Shown: positions 8,009 through 17,015 of the stretch, one piece after another | Layout: each line of letters starts with the position of its first letter | Position numbering within the stretch: position 1 is the first letter of the stretch | DNA from: an uncultured Halobacteriovorax sp. | GTDB lineage: Bacteria; Bdellovibrionota; Bacteriovoracia; Bacteriovoracales; Bacteriovoracaceae | Length of the DNA stretch: 64,000 nt | Direction: 5' to 3' | NCBI GenBank assembly: GCA_913061265.1 | Contig: CAJXVS010000003.1 | Coordinates: 519,329-583,328, forward strand | Program-made: the position numbers and the translations under genes | The notes under the pieces: model-generated | The model's input: the letters and a program-made list of their open reading frames with translations, nothing else | Database searches by the model: none | What the model was told of the DNA's origin: nothing

Positions 8009-10582
8009 GTGTCAAAAGCTAAATTCAATAAGATTACTATTGAGGGTGCGAGGACAAATAATCTCAAAAATATCAATCTCAATATCCCCTTAAATAAAAT
8101 TACCTGTATTTATGGTCCATCAGGATCTGGAAAGTCTTCCTTAGCTTTCGGCACCCTAGTCGACGAATCTAAAAGAAGATTTATAAACAGCCTCCCCAAT
8201 GACATTAAATTCTTGTGGAATATTCCACCTTCAGCAGATGTGGATCTTATTGAGCCGGTTCTCCCTGTTTGGTCTCTTTCACAAATCAATCCGGTTATAG
8301 GCTCAAGACCTGTAGTCGGCGATTTACTTGGAGCTACAGAATTACTTTCTAGAGTCTTTTATTTATTTGGCGAAAAGCGCTGCTCTGTCTGTCATGGGAA
8401 GATCATTAAGTCTTCTTTACAAGAATCAATGGAAAAGTGGGTAAAGAAACAGCCTGAAGAAGCGGTCATTCACTTTCTTATTCAAAAGAGTATCTATGAG
8501 GCTATCGCTCCAATTGCTCATCCGGTTAGAGGGGCGAAGTCCGAAAAAGGAATGGTTAAGGAATTTGAAGAAGATTTTGAGTTTTGGGAAGTAAATAGAG
8601 CGAAAAAGAAAAGCTACTTAAAAGGTATTAAGAAATTAGAAGAGTTCTTAGGCGCCCATAAACCTCTTATTGTTATAAAATCGGGTAACAGTAGGTCGGC
8701 TTTTAAGTATCAGGCTTCAGGTAGTTTTTGCTCAAACTGTGAAACGACCTTTGATATTGGAGACTTTAGAACAGAGAATTTTAATCCTTTATTGGCCTCT
8801 GGGGCTTGTTCTGACTGCGATGGTTTCGGCCAAAAGTTGGAATATGACTTAAGTAAGATTGTTAAAAATGAAACTCTCACATTAGAGGAGGGAGCGATCC
8901 CACTTCTAACTTATAAGCAGTTTTCACATTTATTAGGGGACTATAAGAAAGATCTAAAACAAAAGAAGATTGACCCTGATCAAACCTTTTCAAGTATGCC
9001 TAAATTAAAATGGGAGTTACTCGAGAAAGGTGGGAAACACTTTTGTGGCCTTGGTGAAATTTATTCTTACTTTGAGAGAAAAAAATATAAGAGAAGTATC
9101 AGAATACTTTCAAGAAGACTTAAAACAGAAAGCGAGTGCACAACTTGTCATGGTTCACGATTAGCTTCCAATAAAATTGCTCTACTTGTGAATGACGTAC
9201 CCTTTAAAGAGGTTTTAAAGGGGAAGGTTAGAGATATTTTAGAACTCGTAAAAGGTTATGGAATTGCCCCAGATCTTTCATTTAATAAATTAGTTTTCAC
9301 TTTAGAGGTCGCCTGTGAACTGGGGCTTGGTAACTTAGTTCTTAGCCGAAAGGTTAAGTCTCTCTCTTCAGGGGAATATCAAAGACTACTTCTTGTTAAA
9401 ATACTGGCTCAACAAGGAACGGGAATGTTATTTGTTCTAGACGAACCTTCAAGAGGGTTATCTTATGAAGAGCAAAAAAAATTAATGGAAAAGATTAATG
9501 CTCTCAAAGATCAAGGAAATACTATAGCTCTAGTGGATCACTCTGAATTTGTTCAAAAAGCTAGCGACTACTTAGTCAAAATGGGACCTGGTGCAGGAAA
9601 CCTAGGTGGCCAAGTTGAGTCTATAGAAAAGAATACAAAAAAGAATCTTAAATTACCTAAGATTATAGAGGTAAAACTTAATTCTAAAACTTATCTTGAA
9701 GTTATAAATGGAAAAGTACTTGATAGAGAGTTTGGAAATATCCGTTTACCTCTAAATGCAGTTACATGGGTCTTAGGTGATTCCGGATCAGGAAAGTCCC
9801 TCTTTTTTAAACATCTTCTCTATAATGATCTTGAATTAAAGCATACTGGCATTAGACTCTTTGATCTGCCTTATAGTTATAGAAAGTTCCATTCAACTAG
9901 TGTGGTCAAGAAAGTAAACTACTTTGATCCTGAGTTAAGGACTTCAAGTTCTAGGTCAACGGTAGGTACCTATCTCGGTTTTTCTGAAATAATCAGAAAG
10001 CATTACTCCTTATTACCGATTTCTAAAGCCCTTGGGCTTGGAACAGGTCATTTCTCTCCAAATTCTGAGCTAGGTAAATGTACAACTTGTGATGGTCGAG
10101 GAATGCTTGAAGTTGATATGCAATTCTTAGAGAACTTAAAGATTATTTGCGAAGACTGTGATGGAAAGAAACTAAAGCGTGAAGTCTCTAATATTAGTGA
10201 CGGAATATTTATGGTAGATGAGGCTTACAACCTCCCTCTTATCGATGTGCTTAAGAACTACAAACTAACACCAAAGTTTTTTAAACTTTTTGAATATACC
10301 AAGACACTAAATCTTTCTCACTTATCGTTATCTAGAACTTTAAAAAGCCTCTCTGGTGGAGAGAGGCTAAGGCTCCAGTTTTTAAAAAACTTAAATCTAA
10401 AAGCTAATGGTGAAATCTTCATCTTTGATAACTTATCGATTGGCCTTTCCTCTCATGAGTTACGTGGTATTTGCGAAATCATTGAAGAGTTAAAGAAGAA
10501 AAGAAATACCGTTGTGATTATAGATTCAAACCCCTATTTCTCTAGCCTGTCGGATAATACTATAAATTTCAATAACTTATAG
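8009..10582 (+). CDS. UvrA-like ABC ATPase paralogue, divergent second ATPase site
   Basis: The 857-residue protein follows UvrA architecture: Walker A GPSGSGKSS near residue 36, UvrA-type CxxC pairs, the CTTCHGSRL block, ABC signature LSSGEYQRL with Walker B VLDEPSRGL (D478, E479), then a second Walker A GDSGSGKS, the CTTCDGRG...CEDCDGKKL zinc block and signature LSGGERLRL. It is about 80 residues shorter than housekeeping UvrA. The second Walker B reads IFDN (D807, N808), so the catalytic glutamate is replaced by asparagine. Start is GTG. It is probably not the main excision-repair UvrA but a class II-like paralogue; substrate unknown. It stands alone between the rpsI terminator and a new promoter. 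Confidence 0.85.
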   Translation: MSKAKFNKITIEGARTNNLKNINLNIPLNKITCIYGPSGSGKSSLAFGTLVDESKRRFINSLPNDIKFLWNIPPSADVDLIEPVLPVWSLSQINPVIGSRPVVGDLLGATELLSRVFYLFGEKRCSVCHGKIIKSSLQESMEKWVKKQPEEAVIHFLIQKSIYEAIAPIAHPVRGAKSEKGMVKEFEEDFEFWEVNRAKKKSYLKGIKKLEEFLGAHKPLIVIKSGNSRSAFKYQASGSFCSNCETTFDIGDFRTENFNPLLASGACSDCDGFGQKLEYDLSKIVKNETLTLEEGAIPLLTYKQFSHLLGDYKKDLKQKKIDPDQTFSSMPKLKWELLEKGGKHFCGLGEIYSYFERKKYKRSIRILSRRLKTESECTTCHGSRLASNKIALLVNDVPFKEVLKGKVRDILELVKGYGIAPDLSFNKLVFTLEVACELGLGNLVLSRKVKSLSSGEYQRLLLVKILAQQGTGMLFVLDEPSRGLSYEEQKKLMEKINALKDQGNTIALVDHSEFVQKASDYLVKMGPGAGNLGGQVESIEKNTKKNLKLPKIIEVKLNSKTYLEVINGKVLDREFGNIRLPLNAVTWVLGDSGSGKSLFFKHLLYNDLELKHTGIRLFDLPYSYRKFHSTSVVKKVNYFDPELRTSSSRSTVGTYLGFSEIIRKHYSLLPISKALGLGTGHFSPNSELGKCTTCDGRGMLEVDMQFLENLKIICEDCDGKKLKREVSNISDGIFMVDEAYNLPLIDVLKNYKLTPKFFKLFEYTKTLNLSHLSLSRTLKSLSGGERLRLQFLKNLNLKANGEIFIFDNLSIGLSSHELRGICEIIEELKKKRNTVVIIDSNPYFSSLSDNTINFNNL

Positions 10583-10615
10583 CTGTGCCACCCTTTGAAT
10601 ACCCTATCTTTTTAG

Positions 10616-10642
10616 TAAAGTTATCTTATTTTTATCCGATAA
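10616..10642 (+). promoter_or_regulatory. sigma28 (FliA)-type promoter for the secreted-protein/metalloprotease operon
   Basis: TAAAGTTA (10616-10623), 11 bases, then TCCGATAA (10635-10642). This matches the enteric FliA consensus TAAAGTTT-N11-GCCGATAA at seven of eight positions in each half with exact spacing. The start codon at 10655 is so close that the mRNA leader would be only a few bases. Confidence 0.7.
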
Positions 10643-10654
10643 GAACAGTAGGAT

Positions 10655-11377
10655 ATGAAAAATCAACTACTGAAACTAGCTATTCTCGTCTTTACACTTT
10701 TTGCTACTCAAGCATTCTCTACAATATATATTCCTACTCCACTTGCCGATCAAATTGAAGATTCTTATGGAGTAGTTAGAGGAATTTATAAAGGCAAAGA
10801 TTACAAAAAAAATAGTACCGGTGAAATTATCACTGAAGCATCTTTCTCCTTACAGGAAACTTCTGGATTAAAGCCAGGAGATATAATTAATAAAAATAAC
10901 TTTAAAGTGACTTTTCCTGGCGGCATTTGGCAGGGGATAAATCATAAGTATTCAGGGTCACCAGAATTCAAAGATAATGAAGATGTCGTACTTCTTATTC
11001 ATAGAGGGCCAAATGGTTTTCATCTTTTAAACTTTGGACTTGGTAAGTACAGTGTTGTTAAAAAAGATAATGAATACGTACTTCAAAGTAGCATCTTTCC
11101 GAAAAACTCTAAGATTAGTGGAATACGTCTTAAAGATTTTCAAAAAATCGTTTCTAGTAAATTTGGACATCCCTTAAGTCAGAATAAAGGTGATAAGTTT
11201 GTTTACACTCCTTCAAGAGTAAAAGATCAGAAGAAATTCTCCAGGTCTCCAGCTTCGATTGATGATACAGGTTCTGAAGATGAAATCCCTTCGAGAAATA
11301 GAACAATGTTTTGGTTAATGTTAATTTTATCAGGCCTAGGAACTCTTTCTTATCGACTCTTTAATAGGAAGGGATAG
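10655..11377 (+). CDS. secreted or membrane-anchored protein of unknown function with C-terminal membrane segment
   Basis: I do not recognise a named family. The 240-residue product has a Sec signal peptide (cleavage probably after TQAFS, about residue 22), a globular region of about 160 residues rich in beta-type sequence, a polar Ser/Asp/Glu linker (about 195-215), and a terminal membrane helix followed by YRLFNRKG. The same layout of signal peptide, ectodomain, C-terminal helix and basic tail occurs in the protease encoded eight bases downstream. The two therefore probably act together outside the inner membrane. Expression likely comes from the sigma28-type promoter directly upstream. Confidence 0.6.
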   Translation: MKNQLLKLAILVFTLFATQAFSTIYIPTPLADQIEDSYGVVRGIYKGKDYKKNSTGEIITEASFSLQETSGLKPGDIINKNNFKVTFPGGIWQGINHKYSGSPEFKDNEDVVLLIHRGPNGFHLLNFGLGKYSVVKKDNEYVLQSSIFPKNSKISGIRLKDFQKIVSSKFGHPLSQNKGDKFVYTPSRVKDQKKFSRSPASIDDTGSEDEIPSRNRTMFWLMLILSGLGTLSYRLFNRKG

Positions 11378-11385
11378 TTTTCTTT

Positions 11386-13119
11386 ATGAAATATATTATT
11401 ACTCTTCTTTTCTTTCTAACTACGGAACTATTTGCTTACACAATTAGTAGAGGTAGCTTTGGCGAAGAACTTTATTGGAGTAATACAAATCAAATCGTCT
11501 ATCTAAATACCGCAAACTCAAGTTTAGTTACCAGCACTAATATGAATGCAATTGTTACAGCATCAGCAAGTGAATATGCTTCGACGGGAATTAATATAAC
11601 GAAAGTAGAGACTAGCTCTGGTCCGTCTAATGGTCGAAATGATATCTATTTTACCAATAGTAGTTCCGCCTTTGGTGGAAATAGTGTTCTTGCTTTGACT
11701 AAAGTATCTTTCGCTGAGAGTACAGGTATTATCCAAGAAGCTGATATCTTGATAAATGATGCTATTTTCTTTAGCTCAACAAAAGGTTCTGGGAACTATC
11801 TAGGCGACTTAATTAGTCATGAGCTTGGGCATTTTGTAGGACTAGGTCACAGTCAGGTCCATGGATCAACAATGTTTTTCTCAATATTTAATGGCCAGGA
11901 CACTTTGCATTCAGATGATGAAGCAGCAGTTAAACATATTTATTCATCAACAACTGAGCTCTCTGGAACGGTTGCCGGTGGCGCAGGAATTGGAATCTTT
12001 GGTGCTCATGTTCAAGCTATTTCATCTACAGATGGTGAAGTAAAAGCATCTACTGTAAGTGAAGCAGATGGATCATTTGTGATTTCCGGCTTATCAAATA
12101 CTGATACCTATTACGTATACGTTGAACCACTTGAGGCCATAGAAAATCATTCGAGTTTTTATAGTACAGCAAGAAGAAACTTTTGCGTTTCTCAAACAAG
12201 TTATAGAGGTTCTTTTCTAGAGTCTTGTAGAAAATCCGAAGAAGGAAAGCCTCAAGGTGTTGTCATGAACGGAACAAGCCGAAATGTAGGAACAATCACT
12301 ATTGGTTGTGACCTTTCTGTTCCCGTTTCCTACATGCAAAATAAACCGAGTACTCTTAATCAACTTAATATTGTAGATGTCTTTGGAAATACAGGTGAAG
12401 CTACGACTGGATACTTTACTTCAACTCAAGCGACTAACAACGAATTTGATGAATACGAAATAGATTTATCAAACTACGCAGTCCCAACAGGTGACATTTA
12501 CCTAGATATAAAGTTGGTGTCTCAAAAGCTTTACTCGCCAGTACGAGTAAGCTTGTCATCGGTTACAGAAACAATTGAATATGAAACGGTTGCTGATGGT
12601 AATGGGTTAAGGTTTGATAGCGATGGAAATATTGATCTTGATATTGTTGGAAGAATAAAGCTCTCAGCAGTGTCAGCTAACAACATATTTCGATTCAAAA
12701 TTACTCCTGAAGCTTTATCTGACTTTATTGTTGGAAAACCATACTCAGTTGATAGTTTTTTACCAACAAGTAGTTTTTATAAGGACGATCTGAATTTCTA
12801 TATGATGATCATGACTGTTAGTAAAAAAGAGTTAGGGGTCTTTACGAAGGTTTCTGAAAAAAAATACAACTATCAAAGCAATGACACCTGTCTTGATGGA
12901 CCAGCTTCATATTCTGTTGCACAAGGTACTCAGACAAAATCTACTGCTCTTCAAGAATTGGAAAAGAGAAAGAATAAAGAGGATCCAACAGTTTTAAGCT
13001 GCGGCACAGTAGAGTACCCAAAAGGTCCTGGTTCTGGCGGAATGAGCTTTATCTTCGCTTTTGCTATCGGACTTATGGCCGCATCTGTCTTAAGAGGTTT
13101 TAAGTCACAAGATTTTTAG
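11386..13119 (+). CDS. secreted matrixin-like zinc metalloprotease with carboxypeptidase-regulatory-like domain
   Basis: After a signal peptide (about residues 1-17) comes a metzincin catalytic domain with HELGHFVGLGH, the HExxHxxGxxH zinc motif, followed by the Met-turn-like GSTMF. A beta-sandwich similar to carboxypeptidase regulatory or SD-repeat-B domains follows (about 190-250), then two further beta-rich regions. The C-terminus has a PGSGG linker, a membrane helix and RGFKSQDF. The protease should cut extracellular or prey-envelope proteins while held at the surface, or be released by later processing. The substrate is unknown. It is the second gene of a two-gene operon behind a sigma28-type promoter. 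Confidence 0.8.
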   Translation: MKYIITLLFFLTTELFAYTISRGSFGEELYWSNTNQIVYLNTANSSLVTSTNMNAIVTASASEYASTGINITKVETSSGPSNGRNDIYFTNSSSAFGGNSVLALTKVSFAESTGIIQEADILINDAIFFSSTKGSGNYLGDLISHELGHFVGLGHSQVHGSTMFFSIFNGQDTLHSDDEAAVKHIYSSTTELSGTVAGGAGIGIFGAHVQAISSTDGEVKASTVSEADGSFVISGLSNTDTYYVYVEPLEAIENHSSFYSTARRNFCVSQTSYRGSFLESCRKSEEGKPQGVVMNGTSRNVGTITIGCDLSVPVSYMQNKPSTLNQLNIVDVFGNTGEATTGYFTSTQATNNEFDEYEIDLSNYAVPTGDIYLDIKLVSQKLYSPVRVSLSSVTETIEYETVADGNGLRFDSDGNIDLDIVGRIKLSAVSANNIFRFKITPEALSDFIVGKPYSVDSFLPTSSFYKDDLNFYMMIMTVSKKELGVFTKVSEKKYNYQSNDTCLDGPASYSVAQGTQTKSTALQELEKRKNKEDPTVLSCGTVEYPKGPGSGGMSFIFAFAIGLMAASVLRGFKSQDF

Positions 13120-13203
13120 CAAAATCGAGCTTTCTGCTTGGAAATCCCTTACTGAAATCACATAATTAGATAGTTATCATAAACGAGAATGGAGTCTTGC
13201 GTC

Positions 13204-13680
13204 ATGAGAATTATTATTACATTAATGCTTCTATCAATTGGGTTCAACCAAGTCAGTGCGCAGGATCTACTCGGTGAAAGAATAAGAAGAATTACTTCAA
13301 GAAAAAAATCGATATACCTTGATAAAGGAATCTTCCATAATGGTGGGCCGACAGTTCAAAGTACTCTTAAAACCGTTAGGCATAATTATAATAAAAGACT
13401 GGGCTACGAGAGAATTGTCTTTGATTTTAAAACACCTAAGATTCCAAAAGTTTATGGGCATATTAACTCTTCAAATAAGAACCTCTATGTAGATCTCTTT
13501 GATACTCAAATAGAAAAAACTGTTGGTTCATTTGGGAAAACTCAGTTTGTTGATTCAATAAACTTCTTTCCGATTTCAAGAGATACACTTTCAGTTGAAT
13601 TAAAATTTAAAGAAAAAGTTAGCGTCGATATATTTTACTTGGAGAACCCTGGTAGATTAGTAATCGATATCAAAAGATAA
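13204..13680 (+). CDS. periplasmic AMIN-like domain protein
   Basis: The product begins MRIIITLMLLSIGF with a signal peptide ending near VSAQ and contains a single domain of about 100 residues ending FYLENPGRLVIDIKR. That ending is typical of AMIN domains, which bind peptidoglycan or localise to the cell wall or secretins. An upstream in-frame ATG exists at 13189, but GGAG at 13191-13194 sits nine bases before 13204, so the shorter form is preferred. No catalytic domain is attached. It lies 18 bases before lon. Confidence 0.65.
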   Translation: MRIIITLMLLSIGFNQVSAQDLLGERIRRITSRKKSIYLDKGIFHNGGPTVQSTLKTVRHNYNKRLGYERIVFDFKTPKIPKVYGHINSSNKNLYVDLFDTQIEKTVGSFGKTQFVDSINFFPISRDTLSVELKFKEKVSVDIFYLENPGRLVIDIKR

Positions 13681-13698
13681 TAAAAAAAGAGGTTTCTT

Positions 13699-16125
13699 AT
13701 GTCCGATCTAGAGGGCGAATATCAAGTACAAATTAAAACAAACGATAGTGAAGACACGTCAGATATTCCAGACGAAGTAGTCATTATTCCTATTATGAAC
13801 TCCCCGATTTTCCCAGGGATGATTGCACCAATCATTCTGACTGAAGAGAAATTTACTCCTGAGTTAGATAACTTTCTTATGACTAGTGGTTATGTCGCTT
13901 TAAACTTAGTTAAGTCTGATCTTAAAGATGAAAATGGAAAGTTTCTTGATGAAGAAGCTATCGATCTTGAGAATAGAGAGATTAAGCCTGCTGATATTTA
14001 TAAAGTAGGTGTTCTTTGCAAGGTTGTAAAAAAACTTAAACTTCCTGATGGATCTGTAAATGTTCTTGTACATGGAGTGAAGAGATACCGTGCTTTTGAA
14101 TACATTCAAGACACTCCACTTCTAAGAGCCAAATTTGAGGTCTTCGATGATATTTTAGAAGCAGACGCAGAGCTTGATGCTTATACGAGAAGTGTTATCA
14201 ATCAAGTTAAGCGCTTAAGTGAAATTAATCCATATTTTAACGAAGAGATGAAGCTTGCAATGCTAAATTCGCCATCTCCAGGAGCTCTTGCAGACTTAGT
14301 AGCATTTGCTATTTCACTAGATATACCTGAAGCACAGGACTTCTTAGAGACTCTTGTTGTGAAAAAGCGTTTTGCAAAACTTCTTGTTTATTTGAAGCGA
14401 GAAAAAGACGTAGCTGATATTCAGAAAAAAATATCTGATGAAGTTAATGATAAAGTTAATAAGTACCAGAGAGAATATTTCCTTCGTGAACAATTGAAAG
14501 TTATTAGAACTGAACTTGGAATGGATGATGATGAGAAGTCTCGTGATCTAAATAAAATGCAAGAGAAGTTAGAAAACTGTGGGATGCCTGAAGCGGCCTT
14601 GAAATCTGCAAAAGAGGAAATGGAAAGACTTGAGGTTATTCCTGACTCTAGTCCAGAGTACAATGTCGCCAGAACTTATTTGAATTGGATGTTAGACCTT
14701 CCATGGGCTAAGTCGTCTGAAGACAAAGTGAATATTGATATTGCGAGAAAGATATTAGAGAAGGATCATTACGGATTAGAAAAAGCTAAAGAAAGGATCT
14801 TAGAGTTTCTTGCAGTAAGAAAATTGAAGCCAAATTTCGATGGTACTATTCTTTGTCTTAGTGGGCCTCCTGGTGTTGGTAAGACATCTATGGGGAAAAG
14901 TATTGCTAAGTCCTTAGGTAGAGAATTTTATAGGTTCAGTCTAGGTGGTATGAGAGATGAGGCTGAGATCAAAGGCCACAGACGAACATATGTCGGTGCT
15001 ATGCCTGGAAAGATAATCCAAGCTCTAAAGAGAGTGGAAGTTAACAATCCTGTTATCATGCTAGATGAAATAGATAAGCTAGGTTCATCTCATCAAGGTG
15101 ATCCTGCTTCTGCTTTACTTGAAGTCTTAGACCCTGAACAAAACTCAACATTTATTGATAGTTATTTAGATGTTCCTTTTGATTTATCGAAAGTTCTCTT
15201 TATAGCTACAGCTAATTATATTGGTAATATTCCAGAGCCCTTAATGGATCGTATGGAAGTTATCGAACTTAGTGGTTATACAATTGAAGAGAAGGTATCG
15301 ATTGCTAATAAATGGGTTGTCCCAAAACAATTAGAAAAACATGGGATTGATAAGAAAGAATTTTCTTTATCAGCAAAAGTGTTAAAAAAGATAATTACTG
15401 ATTACGCTAGAGAACCAGGTGTAAGAGTAATGGAGCAATTCCTTGCTAAACTTTGTAGAAAAGCAGCGCTTGAAAAAGTTTCAACAAAAAGAAAGAAGAA
15501 ATTCTCTCCTGGTGTTGAGCAGCTTGAAGATCTTTTAGGTCCAGCAAGGTTTCAAAGTGAATTAGCAGGGAAAGCTTTCAATCCCGGCATAGTTACAGGA
15601 TTAGCTTGGACTTCTTTTGGAGGTGAAATACTCTTTATTGAAACACTTCCTTTAAAAGGAAAAGGTCTCAAGTTAACTGGCCAGCTAGGGGACGTAATGA
15701 ATGAGTCTGCTAACTTAGCCTATAGTTATGTTAGAAGCCTTCTTCAGAAAACAGGTAAGACAGTTGAAGATGAATTCTTATCAAACCATGAGGTTCACCT
15801 TCATTTACCTGCAGGAGCTACACCTAAAGATGGACCAAGTGCTGGGATTACAATGGCCTTGGCCCTTTATAGTTTAGCTAGCAATAAGAAAGTTAAATCA
15901 AGCTTGGCCATGACCGGTGAGCTTAGTTTAACTGGAAAGGTATTACCTGTTGGAGGGATAAAAGAAAAAGTTTTAGCTGCTAAGAGAGCAGGGATTAAGA
16001 CAATCATGCTTCCAGCTCAAAATGAAAAAGACCTACAAGAAGTACCAGAGAGGCATAGAAGAGGTATGAAGTTCTTCCCTGTCTCGCACTTTGATGAAGT
16101 TCTAAAAATAGCCCTTTCAAAATAA
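13699..16125 (+). CDS. lon: ATP-dependent protease Lon (first copy)
   Basis: The 808-residue protein has the Lon substrate-binding N-terminal domain (VVIIPIMNSPIFPGMIAPI), a coiled middle, an AAA+ module with Walker A GPPGVGKTS and Walker B VIMLDEIDKL, and the peptidase domain with Ser714 in PKDGPSAG and Lys757 in GGIKEK. All expected catalytic residues are present. A second complete Lon lies at 50777-53197 on the other strand, and the two differ widely in sequence. Lon degrades misfolded and regulatory proteins. In related deltaproteobacteria paralogues can be specialised for development, but which does what here cannot be told. Confidence 0.97.
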   Translation: MSDLEGEYQVQIKTNDSEDTSDIPDEVVIIPIMNSPIFPGMIAPIILTEEKFTPELDNFLMTSGYVALNLVKSDLKDENGKFLDEEAIDLENREIKPADIYKVGVLCKVVKKLKLPDGSVNVLVHGVKRYRAFEYIQDTPLLRAKFEVFDDILEADAELDAYTRSVINQVKRLSEINPYFNEEMKLAMLNSPSPGALADLVAFAISLDIPEAQDFLETLVVKKRFAKLLVYLKREKDVADIQKKISDEVNDKVNKYQREYFLREQLKVIRTELGMDDDEKSRDLNKMQEKLENCGMPEAALKSAKEEMERLEVIPDSSPEYNVARTYLNWMLDLPWAKSSEDKVNIDIARKILEKDHYGLEKAKERILEFLAVRKLKPNFDGTILCLSGPPGVGKTSMGKSIAKSLGREFYRFSLGGMRDEAEIKGHRRTYVGAMPGKIIQALKRVEVNNPVIMLDEIDKLGSSHQGDPASALLEVLDPEQNSTFIDSYLDVPFDLSKVLFIATANYIGNIPEPLMDRMEVIELSGYTIEEKVSIANKWVVPKQLEKHGIDKKEFSLSAKVLKKIITDYAREPGVRVMEQFLAKLCRKAALEKVSTKRKKKFSPGVEQLEDLLGPARFQSELAGKAFNPGIVTGLAWTSFGGEILFIETLPLKGKGLKLTGQLGDVMNESANLAYSYVRSLLQKTGKTVEDEFLSNHEVHLHLPAGATPKDGPSAGITMALALYSLASNKKVKSSLAMTGELSLTGKVLPVGGIKEKVLAAKRAGIKTIMLPAQNEKDLQEVPERHRRGMKFFPVSHFDEVLKIALSK

Positions 16126-16127
16126 AA

Positions 16128-16151
16128 AAAGGCCCTCGAAAGAGGGCCTTT
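16128..16151. terminator. bidirectional terminator between lon and rpoZ
   Basis: A ten-base-pair perfect stem (AAAGGCCCTC / GAGGGCCTTT) with a GAAA loop has A-rich and T-rich flanks. It can therefore terminate lon from the left and rpoZ from the right. Confidence 0.85.
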
Positions 16152-16175
16152 ATATTTCAAAATGTATTTAAAATT

Positions 16176-16388
16176 CTAGAATTCGTCTGAATCGTACTCA
16201 GAAACAGGAGCATGCTTAACCTTTCCGTCAGCAATTTCTCTTAGAGCCGTTACGATATCTTTATTCTTGCTGCTGACTAGTCTGTCGGCACCGTCACGAA
16301 GTTGCTTAACTCTCTTAGTAGCTAAATGAACTAGTTCATATCTGTTATCAACTCTTTCAAGACAATCTTCTATGGTAATTCTGGCCAT
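16176..16388 (-). CDS. rpoZ: RNA polymerase omega subunit
   Basis: The 70-residue product shows the omega pattern: [30 protein letters not shown], then [16 protein letters not shown]. Omega helps fold and assemble beta-prime and can bind ppGpp in some phyla. GGAG sits six bases before the ATG, and a near-consensus sigma70 promoter lies upstream. The gene is convergent with lon. Confidence 0.95.
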   Translation of the reverse strand: MARITIEDCLERVDNRYELVHLATKRVKQLRDGADRLVSSKNKDIVTALREIADGKVKHAPVSEYDSDEF

Positions 16389-16418
16389 AATTTACTCCGA
16401 TAAATGATAGGAATGATT

Positions 16419-16447
16419 TTTATAAGTTTTAAGGCATGGAATGTCAA
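16419..16447 (-). promoter_or_regulatory. sigma70-type promoter for rpoZ
   Basis: On the minus strand TTGACA (16447-16442), 17 bases, TATAAA (16424-16419) lies about 30 bases before the rpoZ start. The -35 element is a perfect match and the -10 matches at five of six. Confidence 0.75.
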
Positions 16448-16542
16448 AATTTCAGTATCTTAGAGGGCTAAAGTCTTTTTGAATTCCCATTATTCTAGAT
16501 AGTTAGCTTTTTGGCTGATGACTAGGGTTGCAATACTAAGCA

Positions 16543-16785
16543 ATGGGTTTGGTTATCATTATTAGTAAATTTATGCGGATTGGGCGATGCGAAAATGAAG
16601 GTGTTTTAAGCTACTCTGGTTTTATTTGTGGAGTGAAGATTAAGAAAATCGTAGTACTTGAAATCTTTGAAACTATTGAAAAAGATGCAATATATCTTGT
16701 TACTTTAAAAAGGGCTAGAATAAAGGAAAGGGTTCTCTATGGAGAACTTCTAAAAATAAAAAAGCTTCAAGAGGTTTGCTTCTGA
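16543..16785 (+). CDS. small protein of unknown function
   Basis: An 80-residue frame with no recognisable family. The middle (EGVLSYSGFICGVKIKKIVVLEIF) alternates hydrophobic residues like a small beta barrel, and the end is basic. An alternative start is the ATG at 16573. Its best support is that its TGA overlaps by one base the ATG of the next frame, which has its own ribosome-binding site inside this gene, a layout typical of coupled pairs. No obvious ribosome-binding site precedes 16543. Confidence 0.45.
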   Translation: MGLVIIISKFMRIGRCENEGVLSYSGFICGVKIKKIVVLEIFETIEKDAIYLVTLKRARIKERVLYGELLKIKKLQEVCF

Positions 16786-17015
16786 TGGATGAAAAAATGG
16801 GAAATGATGAGGAAAGAAAATTTCTTCATGATATAAGTAATCAGCTTTTAGTTGCTCATGGAATGGGAACTTATGTGAATAAGGTTTTAAAAGAAGCATA
16901 TGCTGAAGACTCAAAAGAGTTTCAGCGTTCTGAAAAAACTATGATTGCTATCAATAAGATTATTGAAATGGTTAAAGAGAGAAGAGACGCTGTTCACGCT
17001 TCAATGGATACCTAG
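16785..17015 (+). CDS. small protein with histidine-kinase-like H-box
   Basis: This 76-residue, mostly helical protein contains FLHDISNQLL near residue 15, resembling the phospho-accepting H-box of histidine kinases (HDxxNxL), followed by a second helix-rich half. No ATPase domain is attached. It could be a stand-alone phosphotransfer or dimerisation helix pair, but the resemblance may be superficial. A TTG at 16776 is in frame, but GAGG at 16771-16774 is correctly placed only for the ATG at 16785. Its stop shares the palindrome CTAG with the stop of the convergent gene. Confidence 0.55.
   Translation: MDEKMGNDEERKFLHDISNQLLVAHGMGTYVNKVLKEAYAEDSKEFQRSEKTMIAINKIIEMVKERRDAVHASMDT

Noticed and set aside
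16396..16403. TCCGATAA, identical to a sigma28 -10 element, just upstream of rpoZ on the plus strand
   Set aside because: No TAAA-type -35 lies 11 bases upstream and it does not lead directly to a gene.
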